64,000 nucleotides of DNA from Erythrobacter sp. (GTDB lineage: Bacteria; Pseudomonadota; Alphaproteobacteria; Sphingomonadales; Sphingomonadaceae). The position numbers and the translations under genes are program-made. Shown here one piece after another: positions 36,789 through 47,068 of this stretch. The stretch covers positions 1,618,818-1,682,817 of the forward strand of contig CP073261.1 of assembly GCA_019739335.1 (NCBI GenBank). The letters are read 5' to 3'. How positions within the stretch are numbered: position 1 is the first letter of the stretch; each line of letters starts with the position of its first letter. Under the pieces are notes generated by a model. It was not told where the DNA came from. It made no database searches and saw only the letters and a program-made list of their open reading frames with translations.

Positions 36789-38071
36789 CAAATGATCGGT
36801 TCCAGTTTGGAGACACCACCCATATAGCCGCGCAAAGGCTCCGGCACGAGCACCGAGCCGTCCTCCTGCTGGTAGTTCTCGAGCACCGCCACCAGCGTGC
36901 GCCCGACCGCGAGGCCCGAGCCGTTGAGCGTGTGGACATAGGGCCACGGACCTTTGCTCTGGCCTTCAGGTCGATACTGAGCTTGCATCCGCCGCGCCTG
37001 GAAATCGCCGCACCAGCTGACCGAGCTGATTTCTCGATAGGCATTCTGCCCCGGCAGCCAGACTTCGAGATCAAAAGTCTTCTTCGCGGTGAAGCCCATG
37101 TCGCCGGTGCATAGCAGCATCTTGCGATAGGGCAGGTCGAGCGCCTTGAGCACGCCCTCCGCGCTTTCGACCATATGCGCGTGCTCGGCATCGGCGTCTT
37201 CGGGGCGGCAAATGCTGACCAGTTCGACCTTCTCGAACTGGTGCTGGCGGATGAACCCGCGCGTATCCTTCCCCGCCGCGCCCGCTTCGGAGCGGAAGCA
37301 GGGGGTGAGTGCGGTGAGGCGAATCGGCTGGGTGAGATCGTCGATGATCGCCTCGCGCACCGAATTGGTGAGCGAGACTTCGGCGGTGGGGATGAGCCAG
37401 TGCTCGTTGGCGCGGAACTGGTCCTCGGCAAACTTCGGCAACTGCCCCGTCCCGAACAGCGCCTCGTCACGCACCAGGACTGGGGGATTGCATTCGGTAT
37501 AACCGCGCTCCCCCGCCTGATAGTCGAGCATGAACTGCGCCAAAGCCCGGTGCAGCCGCGCCATGGGCCCACGCAGGAAAGTGAAGCGCGCGCCGCTCAT
37601 CTTGGCGGCGGTTTCGAATTCCATCCCCAGCTCGGGGCCGAGATCGGCGTGTTCCTGCGGAGTACAGTCGAAGGAGCGCGGGGTGCCCCAGCGGCTGACT
37701 TCGACATTTCCTTCTTCGTCCGCACCTTGCGGCACGTCCTCGGCGGGCAGGTTGGGCAGGGTGGCGAGCGCGCCGTCCAGTTCCACGCCCAGCACCTTCT
37801 CGCGCTCTTCCAGCGCGGGCATGTCCGCCTTGATCGCCGCTACTTCGGCCTTGAGCGTCTCCGCCAGGTCCTTATCGCCCTTGCCCATCGCCGCGCCGAT
37901 AGCCTTGGACGCGTCGTTGCGGCGGCTTTGCGCGGACTGCAATTGCGTCTGCAAGGCGCGGCGTTCCTCGTCCAGCGCCAGCAGGCGCGCGGATTGCGGT
38001 TCCACCCCGCGCGTGGCCAGCGCGGCGTCGAAGGCGTCAGGATTTTCGCGGATCAGGCGCAGGTCGTGCAT
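36788..38071 (-). CDS. serS: Seryl-tRNA synthetase SerS
   Basis: This 427-residue class II synthetase charges tRNA-Ser and tRNA-Sec with serine. The N-terminal 110 residues form the coiled-coil tRNA arm. The catalytic core has [60 protein letters not shown] (motif 2), and the C-terminal [20 protein letters not shown] (motif 3). Length and all motifs are intact. Confidence 0.97.
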   Translation of the reverse strand: MHDLRLIRENPDAFDAALATRGVEPQSARLLALDEERRALQTQLQSAQSRRNDASKAIGAAMGKGDKDLAETLKAEVAAIKADMPALEEREKVLGVELDGALATLPNLPAEDVPQGADEEGNVEVSRWGTPRSFDCTPQEHADLGPELGMEFETAAKMSGARFTFLRGPMARLHRALAQFMLDYQAGERGYTECNPPVLVRDEALFGTGQLPKFAEDQFRANEHWLIPTAEVSLTNSVREAIIDDLTQPIRLTALTPCFRSEAGAAGKDTRGFIRQHQFEKVELVSICRPEDADAEHAHMVESAEGVLKALDLPYRKMLLCTGDMGFTAKKTFDLEVWLPGQNAYREISSVSWCGDFQARRMQAQYRPEGQSKGPWPYVHTLNGSGLAVGRTLVAVLENYQQEDGSVLVPEPLRGYMGGVSKLEPII

Positions 38072-38117
38072 GGGCGCGGCCTATGCCTTTTCTGGCTGCC
38101 CGTTGTCCAGCGCGGCG

Positions 38118-39551
38118 TTACTCTGCGCTGGCCTCCGCCGTGCTGGATAGGAGCCGGAAGCCCCAGGCCGGGAGCGACACCGTATCGCCCTCGGCAATGG
38201 TCACCGCCTCGCCGGACTGGAACTCGGCATAGCTCCCCGCCGCCAGCGCGTCCGCCAGAGTCGCCGTCACCGGCTGGCCCGACAGGTTGAACAAGGCCAG
38301 CACCCGGTTGCCGTCCCGTTCGCGCACGAAGCCGAACAACTGCTGCGGCTTGTCGCTCGTCACCGGGTTCATCCGCGCGCCCCAGCGGCCATTGTGGAGC
38401 GCCGGATTTTCGGTGCGGAACGCAATCAGGTCCGCCAGCAGGTCGCCATAGGTGCAGTCCTCGCCCTGGCTCCAGTCGATCGGGTCTTTCTCGAAGAACT
38501 CGAGCCGCGTGGCGTTGCAGGCTTCCTGTCCGTTGTGGACCATCGACAGCCCTTCGTGTGTGAAGCTGAGCGCAGTCATCGCCTCCAGCGCCGGGCCATA
38601 GTTCTCGTAGATCGTGCCTTCCCAGGCATTGCTGTCGTGGTTCTCGATATAGGTCAGCCGCATGGCCTCTGCGGGCCACAGGCTCTGGTGCTCCGCATAA
38701 TAGCCGAAGAACCCGGTCGCATCCGCGCCGCCCTGCGCGATGCGCTTGGAGGCAACGTGCCAGTCCCAGCCGTAGCTGGCATCGAAAGCGGCGCGGTGGT
38801 GGACGGTCTGCTGCACTTCGCCGAGCATGAACACCGGACGGATCGCATCCAATCGGGCGCGCATGGTTTCCCAGAAATCGATCGGCACATAGCCCGCCAC
38901 GTCGGCGCGGTAGCCGTCGATCCCGAACTCGCGCACCCAGTATTCCATCGCCCCGCCCACATGCTCGCGTACGCCCGGCTGGCTCCAGTCGAGATCGATG
39001 ATGTCGGACCAGTCCCAGAACGGGGTGGGGCGGAAATTGCCGTCCCAGGTCTTTTCGTACCAGTCGGGATGTTCGGTCGCGAGTTCGTTGTCCCACGCGG
39101 TGTGGTTGGCGACCAGATCGAGGATGACGTGGAAGCCTTGTTCATGCGCCGCATCGACGAAGCTACGCAAGTCTTCCTCGGTGCCGAATTCGGGATTCAC
39201 CGCGTAATAGTCCTGCACCGAATAGGGGCTGCCGAGCGTGCCCTTGCGGTTTTCCACGCCAATGGGATGGATCGGCATCAGCCAGAGGATATCGACGCCC
39301 AGTTCCTTCAGCCGCGGCAATTCGGCTTCGGCAGCGGCGAAGGTGCCTTCGGCGGTGAAATTGCGGGTGTTGATCTGGTACAGCACCGCGTTGCGCGTCC
39401 ATTCGGGCGCTTCGATCTGAACGAACGGCTGCGGCGCCCACGTTTCGGCAGTCGCTTCCTGCGCGCCGGGCTCGTCCGCCCCGCTGGTCATGGCAAAAGC
39501 AGTGCCGCCCGCCAGCAGGGCGAGCGCGGAGACGGTGAGGAGCTTTTTCAT
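38118..39551 (-). CDS. Exported GH13 alpha-amylase family protein
   Basis: This is a 477-residue glycoside hydrolase with a signal peptide (about residues 1-20), so it is periplasmic or secreted. The catalytic (beta/alpha)8 barrel starts near NAVLYQINTRNFTAEGTF. Nucleophile Asp217 is in GIDGYRADVAGY, acid/base Glu245 in FMLGEVQQ, and the third Asp (306) in ENHDSN. A C-terminal all-beta domain follows from about residue 400. It would cut alpha-1,4 glucans to oligosaccharides. Its start overlaps the ROK kinase stop by four bases, placing it in the permease-kinase operon. Confidence 0.93.
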   Translation of the reverse strand: MKKLLTVSALALLAGGTAFAMTSGADEPGAQEATAETWAPQPFVQIEAPEWTRNAVLYQINTRNFTAEGTFAAAEAELPRLKELGVDILWLMPIHPIGVENRKGTLGSPYSVQDYYAVNPEFGTEEDLRSFVDAAHEQGFHVILDLVANHTAWDNELATEHPDWYEKTWDGNFRPTPFWDWSDIIDLDWSQPGVREHVGGAMEYWVREFGIDGYRADVAGYVPIDFWETMRARLDAIRPVFMLGEVQQTVHHRAAFDASYGWDWHVASKRIAQGGADATGFFGYYAEHQSLWPAEAMRLTYIENHDSNAWEGTIYENYGPALEAMTALSFTHEGLSMVHNGQEACNATRLEFFEKDPIDWSQGEDCTYGDLLADLIAFRTENPALHNGRWGARMNPVTSDKPQQLFGFVRERDGNRVLALFNLSGQPVTATLADALAAGSYAEFQSGEAVTIAEGDTVSLPAWGFRLLSSTAEASAE

Positions 39552-40435
39552 GCAAGTTGTCCTTTCGATTGAAGCAGGGACCGCCCCAATGCGATGGCGC
39601 CAGTGATCCCGGCGTCGTCTCCCAGCCCCGGCGGGACGATCACATCGTTGAGCGGCCGGTCATAGGCGCTGACATAGCCTGCCAGTTTGGCGCGGGTTTT
39701 CTCGCGAAGGGCCTCGATCAGGCCGGGAGCTTTCATCACGCCGCCGCCGAAAATCATCCTGTCGGGCATGTGCAGCAGCGCCAGCGTCATCGCGAATTCG
39801 GCGAGATAATCGGCGACCAGAGCGATCTGGTCGGCGCTCGCCTGCGAGAGATCGTGCCCCCAGCGGGTGATGATGGCGGGGCCGCTAGCCAGACCCTCCA
39901 GACAAGCACCGTGGAACGGGCAGAAGCCGGGCCAGTCATCTCCGGCTGCGCGGGCAGGGCGGATGTGGCCGCTTTCGTAATGCGACAGGCCCGCCAGCGG
40001 CTTGCCACCAGTCACCACGCCGGTGCCAATGCCCGTGCCGACAGTGGTATAGGCGAGTGTGCGCGCCCCGCGCCCTGCGCCCGCCATGGCCTCGCCCATC
40101 GCCGCGCCGTTCACATCGGTTTCGATGGCCAGCGGCACGCCGAACCGCGCCAGCGCATCGTGATAGCGCGCGCCGCTCCACCCCGGCTTGGGGGTGGTGG
40201 TGAAGGTGCCATAGGCGGAGGAGGCGGGATCGATGTCGATCGGGCCGAAGCTGGCAACGCCGAAGGCGGCGATCGGGCGGTGTCGTTCGGCAGCGCCGGC
40301 GAACCAGTCGGCCATCGCCGGAAAGGTCGCGTCCGGATGGCGGGTGTCGATTCGCGTGCGCTCGACAATCGTGCCGTCCTGTCGCGCCAGCGCGAGGACG
40401 AATTTCGTGCCCCCAGCCTCTACCGCGCCAATCAT
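39548..40435 (-). CDS. ROK family sugar kinase, probably fructokinase
   Basis: This 295-residue kinase has the N-terminal ATP loop GAVEAGGTKFVLALA and the ROK signature with the zinc-site variant GFCPFHGACLEGLASGPAI. That is the pattern of ROK fructokinases. The catalytic Asp is in ETDVNGAAMGEAMAG. In a maltose/sucrose uptake setting it would phosphorylate sugar released in the cytoplasm; glucose or mannose are alternatives. It overlaps both the permease gene and the amylase gene by four bases. Confidence 0.87.
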   Translation of the reverse strand: MIGAVEAGGTKFVLALARQDGTIVERTRIDTRHPDATFPAMADWFAGAAERHRPIAAFGVASFGPIDIDPASSAYGTFTTTPKPGWSGARYHDALARFGVPLAIETDVNGAAMGEAMAGAGRGARTLAYTTVGTGIGTGVVTGGKPLAGLSHYESGHIRPARAAGDDWPGFCPFHGACLEGLASGPAIITRWGHDLSQASADQIALVADYLAEFAMTLALLHMPDRMIFGGGVMKAPGLIEALREKTRAKLAGYVSAYDRPLNDVIVPPGLGDDAGITGAIALGRSLLQSKGQLA

Positions 40436-41982
40436 CGCGCATCTTCCGGCATAGCGGCCTTCACCCGCAGCATCGCGGCGGCGGCGAGGACCCAGGCCAG
40501 CGCCGCGAACAGCATCGTCCAGATCGGTTCACCGGGGAAGAACGCCTGCATGATCGATCCCATCACCGTCGCCACCAGCAATTGCGGCACCACAACGAAA
40601 ATGTTGAACAGCCCCATGTAGATGCCCAGCTTCGCCTGCGGCAGGTTGGAGGCGAGGATGGCGTAGGGCATCGCAAGAATGCTGGCCCAGGCAATGCCCT
40701 TCAGCACTTCGCAGATAATCAGGAGGTTCGGATCGCGGAGGAGGAAGAAGCCGAGGAAACCCAGCGCGCCCAGCAGGAGGCAGGTCATGTGGGTCAGCGC
40801 CTTGCCGAACCTGCGTGACAGCGCGGGCAGCACCAGCATTGCGGCAACGGCGGCGACCCCGTTCTGCACCGTGTAGATCAGGTTCCACCAGTTGGCGCCC
40901 TCGTTATAGGCGGCGGTGGTCGGATCGGCACTGCCGAAATAGTATTGCGAGACGATCGGGCCGGAATAGATCCACATGATAAACAGCGACGACCAGCTGA
41001 AAAACTGGACCAGTGCGAGCCGCTTCATCATTGGCGGCATGCCGGAAAAGTCGCCGACAATGCTCGACAGCATGTTCGCCGACCTGCCCTGCTTGGCCAG
41101 CCAGATTCCCACCGCGCTTAGGATGCCGTAGGTCGCCAGCAGGCCACCGAGAAGGAAAATCTCCTTTTCGAGTTCCAGCGGATCGACCGAGAGGGCGACG
41201 ATTGCCCCGAGGCCGATCCAGACCAGAGGAGTGGCAAAGCTCTTGGCGGCAAGCGCGCCGTCTGTCGCGATGCCTGCTGCCTCTCGCCCCGCTTCGAAAG
41301 CAGCCATCTGCTCGGGCGAATACTCGCGTGTGGTCATCACGGTCCAGCCGATCGCGAGGAACAGCGCAAGTGCGCCGGCCCAGAAGCTCCAGCGGACGGT
41401 GGCGGGAATTTCGCCCGCGGCGGCGACATTGCTGACCCCGAACTGTTCAAGCAGCCAGGGAAAAATTGCCGCCACCACCGCGCCCGCACTGATAAATGCA
41501 GTCTGCACGGCGTAGCCGGTCGAATGCTGAGACTTGTCGAGCATGTCCCCGACGAAAGCGCGGAACGGCTCCATCGCGATATTGAGGCTGGCATCGAGCA
41601 CCCACAGCAGCGCTGCCGCGAAGAGAAGAGGTGCCGCAAATGTGGGTGCCAGCGGCATCAGCAGCAGCGAAATCGCGGCGAACAGGGCGCCGGTCATGAA
41701 ATAGGGGCGGCGGCGGCCCAAGCGGTTCCAGGTCTTGTCCGACAAGTGGCCGATGATCGGCTGCACGATCAGTCCGGTCAGCGGTGCAGCCACCCACAGG
41801 ATCGGCAGATCGTCCATGGAGGCGCCCAGCGTCTGGAAGATCCGGCTCATGTTGGAATTCTGCAGCACGAAGCCGATCTGGATGCCGAAAAAGCCGAAGC
41901 TGATATTGGCGAGACCGCCCCATCCCATCTGCGGCTTGCGTGCCGAAGTGGTTACGGGCGCAGGCCCCTGAACCGATGCCAT
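40432..41982 (-). CDS. GPH/SLC45-like sugar permease (MFS)
   Basis: This 516-residue inner-membrane protein has about 12 transmembrane segments. Features of the sucrose/maltose branch of the MFS are visible: [20 protein letters not shown] at the first helix, [20 protein letters not shown], and the following [17 protein letters not shown]. In related alphaproteobacteria such permeases import maltose or maltodextrins entering through a TonB receptor. The operator-like motif at 42076-42093 stands about 94 bases upstream. ROK kinase and amylase follow with four-base overlaps. Confidence 0.9.
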   Translation of the reverse strand: MASVQGPAPVTTSARKPQMGWGGLANISFGFFGIQIGFVLQNSNMSRIFQTLGASMDDLPILWVAAPLTGLIVQPIIGHLSDKTWNRLGRRRPYFMTGALFAAISLLLMPLAPTFAAPLLFAAALLWVLDASLNIAMEPFRAFVGDMLDKSQHSTGYAVQTAFISAGAVVAAIFPWLLEQFGVSNVAAAGEIPATVRWSFWAGALALFLAIGWTVMTTREYSPEQMAAFEAGREAAGIATDGALAAKSFATPLVWIGLGAIVALSVDPLELEKEIFLLGGLLATYGILSAVGIWLAKQGRSANMLSSIVGDFSGMPPMMKRLALVQFFSWSSLFIMWIYSGPIVSQYYFGSADPTTAAYNEGANWWNLIYTVQNGVAAVAAMLVLPALSRRFGKALTHMTCLLLGALGFLGFFLLRDPNLLIICEVLKGIAWASILAMPYAILASNLPQAKLGIYMGLFNIFVVVPQLLVATVMGSIMQAFFPGEPIWTMLFAALAWVLAAAAMLRVKAAMPEDAR

Positions 41983-42075
41983 TCGCGTTTCCTCTTCCCG
42001 TTGTCACTTGATCCGGGCAGTCTCCGCCGCCTCGATCGATGCCTTCGGCTGGCACGAATGCGCCGCCGCGACAAC

Positions 42076-42093
42076 ACGTATACGAATGTATGC
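42076..42093 (-). promoter_or_regulatory. Candidate LacI-family operator, permease side
   Basis: Reading on the minus strand, GCATACATTCGTATACGT contains the palindrome CGTATACG. It lies in the gap between the LacI-type gene and the permease gene, 94 bases before the permease ATG. The same GCATA-N4-CGTATACGT arrangement occurs before the TonB-receptor gene at 44055, and nowhere else that I noticed in the window. Confidence 0.72.
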
Positions 42094-42110
42094 AGGCGAT
42101 CGGGCCCGGA

Positions 42111-43166
42111 TCAGGACGGGGCGAGCGCGGCCGCACCGCCGCTGCTGGCGCGCACGATCAGGCGGGTGGGCAGGCGGTTGTCCGGCCCTTCGCGCTCTTC
42201 GATCTTCGCCAGCAACGTCTCCACCAGCCGCTCGCCCGCGCCGCCGATATCCTGCATGATCGTGGTCAGCGGCGGGTTGGTGAGGCTGGCGGCGGGAATG
42301 TCGTCGAACCCCACCAGCGCGACATCACCGGGCACGGCCAGCCCGGCTTCGGTCAGCGCCCGCAGCGCGCCGATGGCGATCAAGTCGCTGGCGGCGAACA
42401 CGCCATCGAAATGGACGCCCCCCGCAATCAGGCTCCGCGTGGCTTCGTACCCCGCTTCCTCGGTGGTGATGGCATCGCGCTGGAGCGCATTTTCCGGTGC
42501 GATACCAGCTTCTTGCAACGCCCGGCACATGCCGCGATAGCGTTGCGCGAACTCGGGATACTGGTCACTCGCATGACCGAGGAAAGCCAGCCGCCCCCGT
42601 CCGCGCGCCAGCAGGTGTTCGCCCGCCAGCCGCCCCGCGCCGAAATTGTCCGAACCGATGGTGCTGCCCGACGTATCGCCACTCACCGAGCCCCAGCGCG
42701 CAAAATGCGTCCCCTGCCGCGCCAGCTGCTCCAGCCGCTCGCGGTAGAGCGTGTAATCGCCGTAGCCGAGCAGGATCAGTCCGTCGGCCCGGTGGCTGTC
42801 CTGGTAGCGGACGTGCCAGTCATCCTCCATCCGCTGGAACGAGATCAGCAGGTCCAGGCCGTGGTTGGCGCAGGCCCGCGTGATCGATCCCAGCATGGCG
42901 AGGAAGAACGGATTGATCATGGATTCGTCGGGGGTCGGGTCCTCGAAGAACAGCAGGGCGATGGTGTTGGAGCGTTGCGAGCGCAGCGAGGAGGCGTTCT
43001 TGTCGACGGTGTAATTGAGCTCGCTGGCGATCTTCCGGATCCGCGCGCGGGTGGCTTCGCTGACCGACTTGTCGCCACGCAGCGCGCGGCTGACGGTGGG
43101 CTTGGAGACCCCGGCCAGATAGGCAATATCGAAACTGGTCGGCCGACCCGTTGGCGTGCGTCCCAT
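42111..43166 (-). CDS. LacI-family transcriptional regulator
   Basis: This is a 351-residue regulator. The N-terminal helix-turn-helix is FDIAYLAGVSKPTVSRALRG, followed by the hinge helix region NYTVDKNASSLRSQRSNTIA. A periplasmic-binding-protein-like effector domain of about 280 residues follows, with FAASDLIAIGALRAL and VALVGFDDIPAASLTNPPLT. It probably represses the glucan locus in the absence of maltose-type ligands, by analogy with MalI/MalR regulators. Start ATG 43166 has GGGAGAGG upstream. Candidate operators lie at 42076 and 44055. Confidence 0.93.
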   Translation of the reverse strand: MGRTPTGRPTSFDIAYLAGVSKPTVSRALRGDKSVSEATRARIRKIASELNYTVDKNASSLRSQRSNTIALLFFEDPTPDESMINPFFLAMLGSITRACANHGLDLLISFQRMEDDWHVRYQDSHRADGLILLGYGDYTLYRERLEQLARQGTHFARWGSVSGDTSGSTIGSDNFGAGRLAGEHLLARGRGRLAFLGHASDQYPEFAQRYRGMCRALQEAGIAPENALQRDAITTEEAGYEATRSLIAGGVHFDGVFAASDLIAIGALRALTEAGLAVPGDVALVGFDDIPAASLTNPPLTTIMQDIGGAGERLVETLLAKIEEREGPDNRLPTRLIVRASSGGAAALAPS

Positions 43167-43306
43167 GTCCTCTCCCGCCGCACGGCTCCTCTTCGCCCGG
43201 CCCAACGGTTGTATAGCCGACCCCCGCGATTGCAAACCTGCCCTTCGGGTTGCATGGTGGGTGTGACATTTCCTCTGCACCTTTCGGCCTTCAGCGCACC
43301 GCACAA

Positions 43307-44008
43307 ATGGTTCAATCGTCCCCGCTTGCCCTGTCGCCGAACCACCGGCTTTCGCTCACCCGGTTCGGGGCCGAGGGGCAGCCGCTGATGGTGGTGGACG
43401 ATGCCTTGTCGGACCTGCAACTGGTGCGGGACATTGCCGCGCGCCATTCCTACAAACCCATCGGGCCGTTCTATCCCGGAATCCGGGCTTCGGTTTCGAA
43501 AGCCGTGGCGATGCCGCTGGTCGCGCCGCTGCTGGAGCAGATGGCGGACCTGTTCGGACTGGCGCGCGAGCCGGCCTATTTCGAATGTTTCCTGTCCATC
43601 GTCACCAAGGCTCCGGGCGAACTGGCACCGATCCAGCGGCTGCCGCATTTCGACGGGACCGAGCCGGAGCGGATTGCGGTGCTGCTTTACCTTTCGGATG
43701 ACAGCGAGGGCGGCACGGCCTTTTATCGCCAGCGAAGCACCGGCTACGAAAGCGTCGATGCCGCCCGGTTCGATCATTACCGGGCGGAACTGGAAACGGC
43801 CACCGCACATCATGGCCTGCCGCACGCCGAATACATCGGCGAAAACTCACCAATGTTCGAACGGACCCTCAAGGTCGACGGCGCAGCCAACCGCCTGATC
43901 GCCTATCGCGGCAACACCCTGCATTGCGCCGCCATGCCCGCCCAATTCGTGCCGGACACCGATCCGCGCCACGGCAGACTGACGCTCAACCTTTTCCTAA
44001 GAGCCTGA
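43307..44008 (+). CDS. DUF6445 family protein, 2OG-oxygenase-like
   Basis: This 233-residue protein has a fold pattern suggestive of a 2-oxoglutarate/Fe(II) oxygenase. His and Asp occur in RLPHFDGTEPERIAVLLYLS, followed by GGTAFYRQRSTGY. A later candidate His is in AYRGNTLHCAAMP, followed by RHGRLTLNLFLRA. Related proteins are often encoded beside TonB receptors and tryptophan halogenases in Caulobacterales and Sphingomonadales, as here. Neither substrate nor role is known. The start is uncertain; ATG 43307 is used, TTG 43250 is in frame. Confidence 0.75.
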   Translation: MVQSSPLALSPNHRLSLTRFGAEGQPLMVVDDALSDLQLVRDIAARHSYKPIGPFYPGIRASVSKAVAMPLVAPLLEQMADLFGLAREPAYFECFLSIVTKAPGELAPIQRLPHFDGTEPERIAVLLYLSDDSEGGTAFYRQRSTGYESVDAARFDHYRAELETATAHHGLPHAEYIGENSPMFERTLKVDGAANRLIAYRGNTLHCAAMPAQFVPDTDPRHGRLTLNLFLRA

Positions 44009-44054
44009 AAACACACAGGGCTGCTGCGCCATTTCAGCCACGCATCACGCTCCT

Positions 44055-44076
44055 GCATATTTGCGTATACGTATGC
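44055..44076 (+). promoter_or_regulatory. Candidate LacI-family operator, receptor side
   Basis: GCATATTTGCGTATACGT, extended by ATGC to a 22-base sequence with GCATA and TATGC at its ends, lies about 140 bases before the TonB-receptor ATG. It matches the permease-side site at 42076-42093 in the GCATA-N4-CGTATACGT arrangement. A partial similar sequence (ACGTATGTAATGC) follows near 44102. Confidence 0.72.
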
Positions 44077-44213
44077 TGACTTCCCGCCTGCCATTCTGCG
44101 GACGTATGTAATGCTCAAGCGAGCAGGGCCACACGTGGCAAGACCCGCGAGTCAGGAGCAGGAATGCCGGAAGCGACCACAGGTGTCCGCCGGCCATAGA
44201 TCCGGGGGACCGA

Positions 44214-47057
44214 ATGAATATCCGTAACACACTTCGCATTGGCGCCAGCACCACCGCCTTCGCCATCGCCGCGCTGACCCTGCCGGGCACTGCATTCGCG
44301 CAGGATACGCAGGACGAAACCACCGCCGAAGACGATATGGACGATGTCGAGGGCACGATCCTCGTCACCGGATATCGCCAGGCACTGGAAAGCGCGATCG
44401 GCCAGAAGCGCACCAACACCGCGATTGTCGAAGCCTTCTCCGCCGAGGATATCGGCAAGCTGCCTGACGTCTCGATCGCCGAAACGCTCGGCCGCCTCCC
44501 CGGCCTCGCCGTACAGCGTGTCGATGGCCGTGCGCAGAGCCTCTCGATCCGTGGCCTCGGCCCCGATTACTCGACCTCGCTGCTCAACGGCCGCCAGCTG
44601 GTGTCCTCGGGCGACAACCGCGCGGTGGAATACGATCAGTATCCCTCCGAACTGATCAACAGCGGCGTAGTCTACAAGACTCCGTTCGCGGGTCTGATCG
44701 GCCAGGGTCTCGCCGGGACGGTGGACCTGCGCACGATCCGTCCGCTCGACCAGAACGACCGGGTGATCGCGGTCAGCGCGCGCGGCGAATTCAACGAAGA
44801 CGGTTCGCTCAATCCCGATATCGACGGCTACGGCTATCGCGCCACGGCGACTTATGTCGACCAGTTCGCCAACGACACGCTGGGGATCGCGCTCGGCGTG
44901 GCCTACCAGTCGAGCCCCAGCCAGGTGCAGCGCTTCAACTCGTGGGGCTATCCGGGCCTTGGCCAGGGCGATGTCGACAATGGCGTGGCCCCCGAAGGGT
45001 CGCAGGGCGCGCTGGTGCTCGGCGGGATGAAGCCTTACGCCCGCTCGGTCGATCTTGACCGGCTCGGCCTGTTCGGCACGGTGCAGTGGGAACCAGCCCC
45101 TGAATGGAACACCACCATCGACGTCTTCTACGCCGATTACCGCGAGCGCATCGCGCAGCGCGGCATCGAATTCCCGCTCAATCCCGGTTGGGGCGCGACC
45201 ACGGTCATTACCGATGTCAGCAACAATGATGGCATTGCCGACAGCGTGACCTACTCGCAGGTGCAGCCGGTTGTGCGTAACGATTTCGACCGCAAGGATA
45301 CCGAAACTTTCGCCATCGGCTGGAACACCGAATACGATGCCGAAGCCGTCAGCCTGATGCTCGACGTCTCCTACTCGCGCTCGGACCGCCGCCTCCAGCA
45401 GATCGAAAGCTACGCAGGTCTGAGCTTCCGCCCGGATACCTCCGCTCCCTCGGATACGGTGACCTACAACCGCAGTTCAAGCGGCTTCCCGTTCCAGTTC
45501 ACCAACACCATCGACTATTCGAACACCAACCTGATCCAGCTGACCGATCCGCGCGGCTGGGGTGCCAACGGCATCGTCCAGGCAGGCTTCATCAACGATA
45601 CCAACACCGAAGACGAGCTATGGACGATCCGCGGCGAAGCCGCCTTCCCGGTCGAATCGAGCAGCGTGATCGATGCCATTGTGCTGGGCGCAGCCTATGA
45701 CGATCGCAGCAAGGCGCGCGACATCGTGCAGAACTTCCTCAGCCTGTCGGGCGGCCCGTCGGTCTATGCCGATCAGGGGGCGGTAACGAGCCTGCCGATC
45801 CCGCAGTCCGCACTGCTTGAGCCGACTGCCGCGCTCGACTTTCTCGGCTTCGGTCCGCAGGTGATCTACGATCCGTTCGTGCTGCTTAACGATGGCACCT
45901 ATGTGCTGACCGATGTGCAGAGCTCCAGCCTGCCCTTCCCCGGCGATTGGGTGGTGAACGAGAAAGTCTACACCGGCTATGTTCGGATGGACCTGGACAC
46001 CGAAGTGGCCTCGATCCCGATGACCGGCAATGTGGGCGTGCAATTCGTGCATACCGACCAGTCCTCCAGCGGGTTCAACTCCCCCGGCGGGATCGGCGCG
46101 ACGCTGATCCCGGTGACCGATGGCGACGAGTATCTGCACGTCCTCCCCAGCGCAACGCTGAGCTTTGAAGTCGCTCCGGATACGCTGGTACGCCTTGGTG
46201 CAGCGCGCACGCTGGCCCGTCCGCGCATGGACCAGCTCAACGCCTCGTCCAATGCCAGCATCGCCAACCAGCCGCAGCAGCCGCTCGGCTCGATCTTCAG
46301 CGGTGGCGGCGGCAATCCTCAGCTTCGCCCCTATGTCGCGGACAGTGTCGATCTGTCGATGGAACACTATTTCGCCGGATCGCAAGGCTATGTGGCCGTC
46401 GCCACCTATTACAAGTGGCTGGACGATTTCGTGAACCCGAATGCTTCGGTGCTGCGCGATTTCTCCTATCTGGTGCCGTCGCTTTCCGGAGCGCAATTGC
46501 AGGCCTTCAACCAGAGCGGTCAGGAAACCCGCGGGTTCGTGTCCGGTCCGGATAACGGTGCGCAGGGTCACATCTTCGGTGTCGAGGCCAGTCTCGCGCT
46601 TCCCTTCGGGATTTTTTCGGATGCGCTCGAAGGCTTCGGCTTCCAGACCAGCGTGTCCTACACCGAGAGCGAACTGACGGTTACTCCTCCGGGCGGCGGT
46701 TCGTTCAATGTCGATGTGCCGGGTCTGTCCGAATGGGTGGTGAACTCCACCGCATTCTTCGAACAGAGCGGCTTCGAGGCGCGCGTCAGCCATCGTTACC
46801 GGACCGAATTCCTTGCCGAATTCATCGGCATCTCGGCCAGCCGCACCTTCCGCGAAACCGAGCCGGAATCGATTTTTGACGCGCAGATCGGTTACCGCTT
46901 CGATGGTGGCACGCTCGATGGCCTGTCGATTACCGTGCAGGCGCTCAATATCACCGACGAGCCGTTCGTTTCGTTCCAGAATGGCGATCCGGAACAGATC
47001 ATCGATTACGAACAGTATGGTCGCACTTACCTGGTCGGGGCGTCTTACCGCTTCTGA
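44214..47057 (+). CDS. TonB-dependent outer-membrane receptor
   Basis: This 947-residue receptor has a signal peptide (about residues 1-30, cleavage after AFAQ). A short acidic stretch is followed by a TonB-box-like ILVTGYRQALESAI. The plug domain contains FSAEDIGKLPDVSIAETLGR and SLSIRGLGPDYSTSLLNGRQ. A 22-strand type barrel ends in YLVGASYRF, with terminal Phe. The plug resembles receptors for maltose and other oligosaccharides in Caulobacter and Xanthomonas. Surrounding amylases and the LacI gene support maltodextrin uptake. GGGGG lies five bases before the ATG. Confidence 0.92.
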   Translation: MNIRNTLRIGASTTAFAIAALTLPGTAFAQDTQDETTAEDDMDDVEGTILVTGYRQALESAIGQKRTNTAIVEAFSAEDIGKLPDVSIAETLGRLPGLAVQRVDGRAQSLSIRGLGPDYSTSLLNGRQLVSSGDNRAVEYDQYPSELINSGVVYKTPFAGLIGQGLAGTVDLRTIRPLDQNDRVIAVSARGEFNEDGSLNPDIDGYGYRATATYVDQFANDTLGIALGVAYQSSPSQVQRFNSWGYPGLGQGDVDNGVAPEGSQGALVLGGMKPYARSVDLDRLGLFGTVQWEPAPEWNTTIDVFYADYRERIAQRGIEFPLNPGWGATTVITDVSNNDGIADSVTYSQVQPVVRNDFDRKDTETFAIGWNTEYDAEAVSLMLDVSYSRSDRRLQQIESYAGLSFRPDTSAPSDTVTYNRSSSGFPFQFTNTIDYSNTNLIQLTDPRGWGANGIVQAGFINDTNTEDELWTIRGEAAFPVESSSVIDAIVLGAAYDDRSKARDIVQNFLSLSGGPSVYADQGAVTSLPIPQSALLEPTAALDFLGFGPQVIYDPFVLLNDGTYVLTDVQSSSLPFPGDWVVNEKVYTGYVRMDLDTEVASIPMTGNVGVQFVHTDQSSSGFNSPGGIGATLIPVTDGDEYLHVLPSATLSFEVAPDTLVRLGAARTLARPRMDQLNASSNASIANQPQQPLGSIFSGGGGNPQLRPYVADSVDLSMEHYFAGSQGYVAVATYYKWLDDFVNPNASVLRDFSYLVPSLSGAQLQAFNQSGQETRGFVSGPDNGAQGHIFGVEASLALPFGIFSDALEGFGFQTSVSYTESELTVTPPGGGSFNVDVPGLSEWVVNSTAFFEQSGFEARVSHRYRTEFLAEFIGISASRTFRETEPESIFDAQIGYRFDGGTLDGLSITVQALNITDEPFVSFQNGDPEQIIDYEQYGRTYLVGASYRF

Positions 47058-47068
47058 CCGATCGATGG

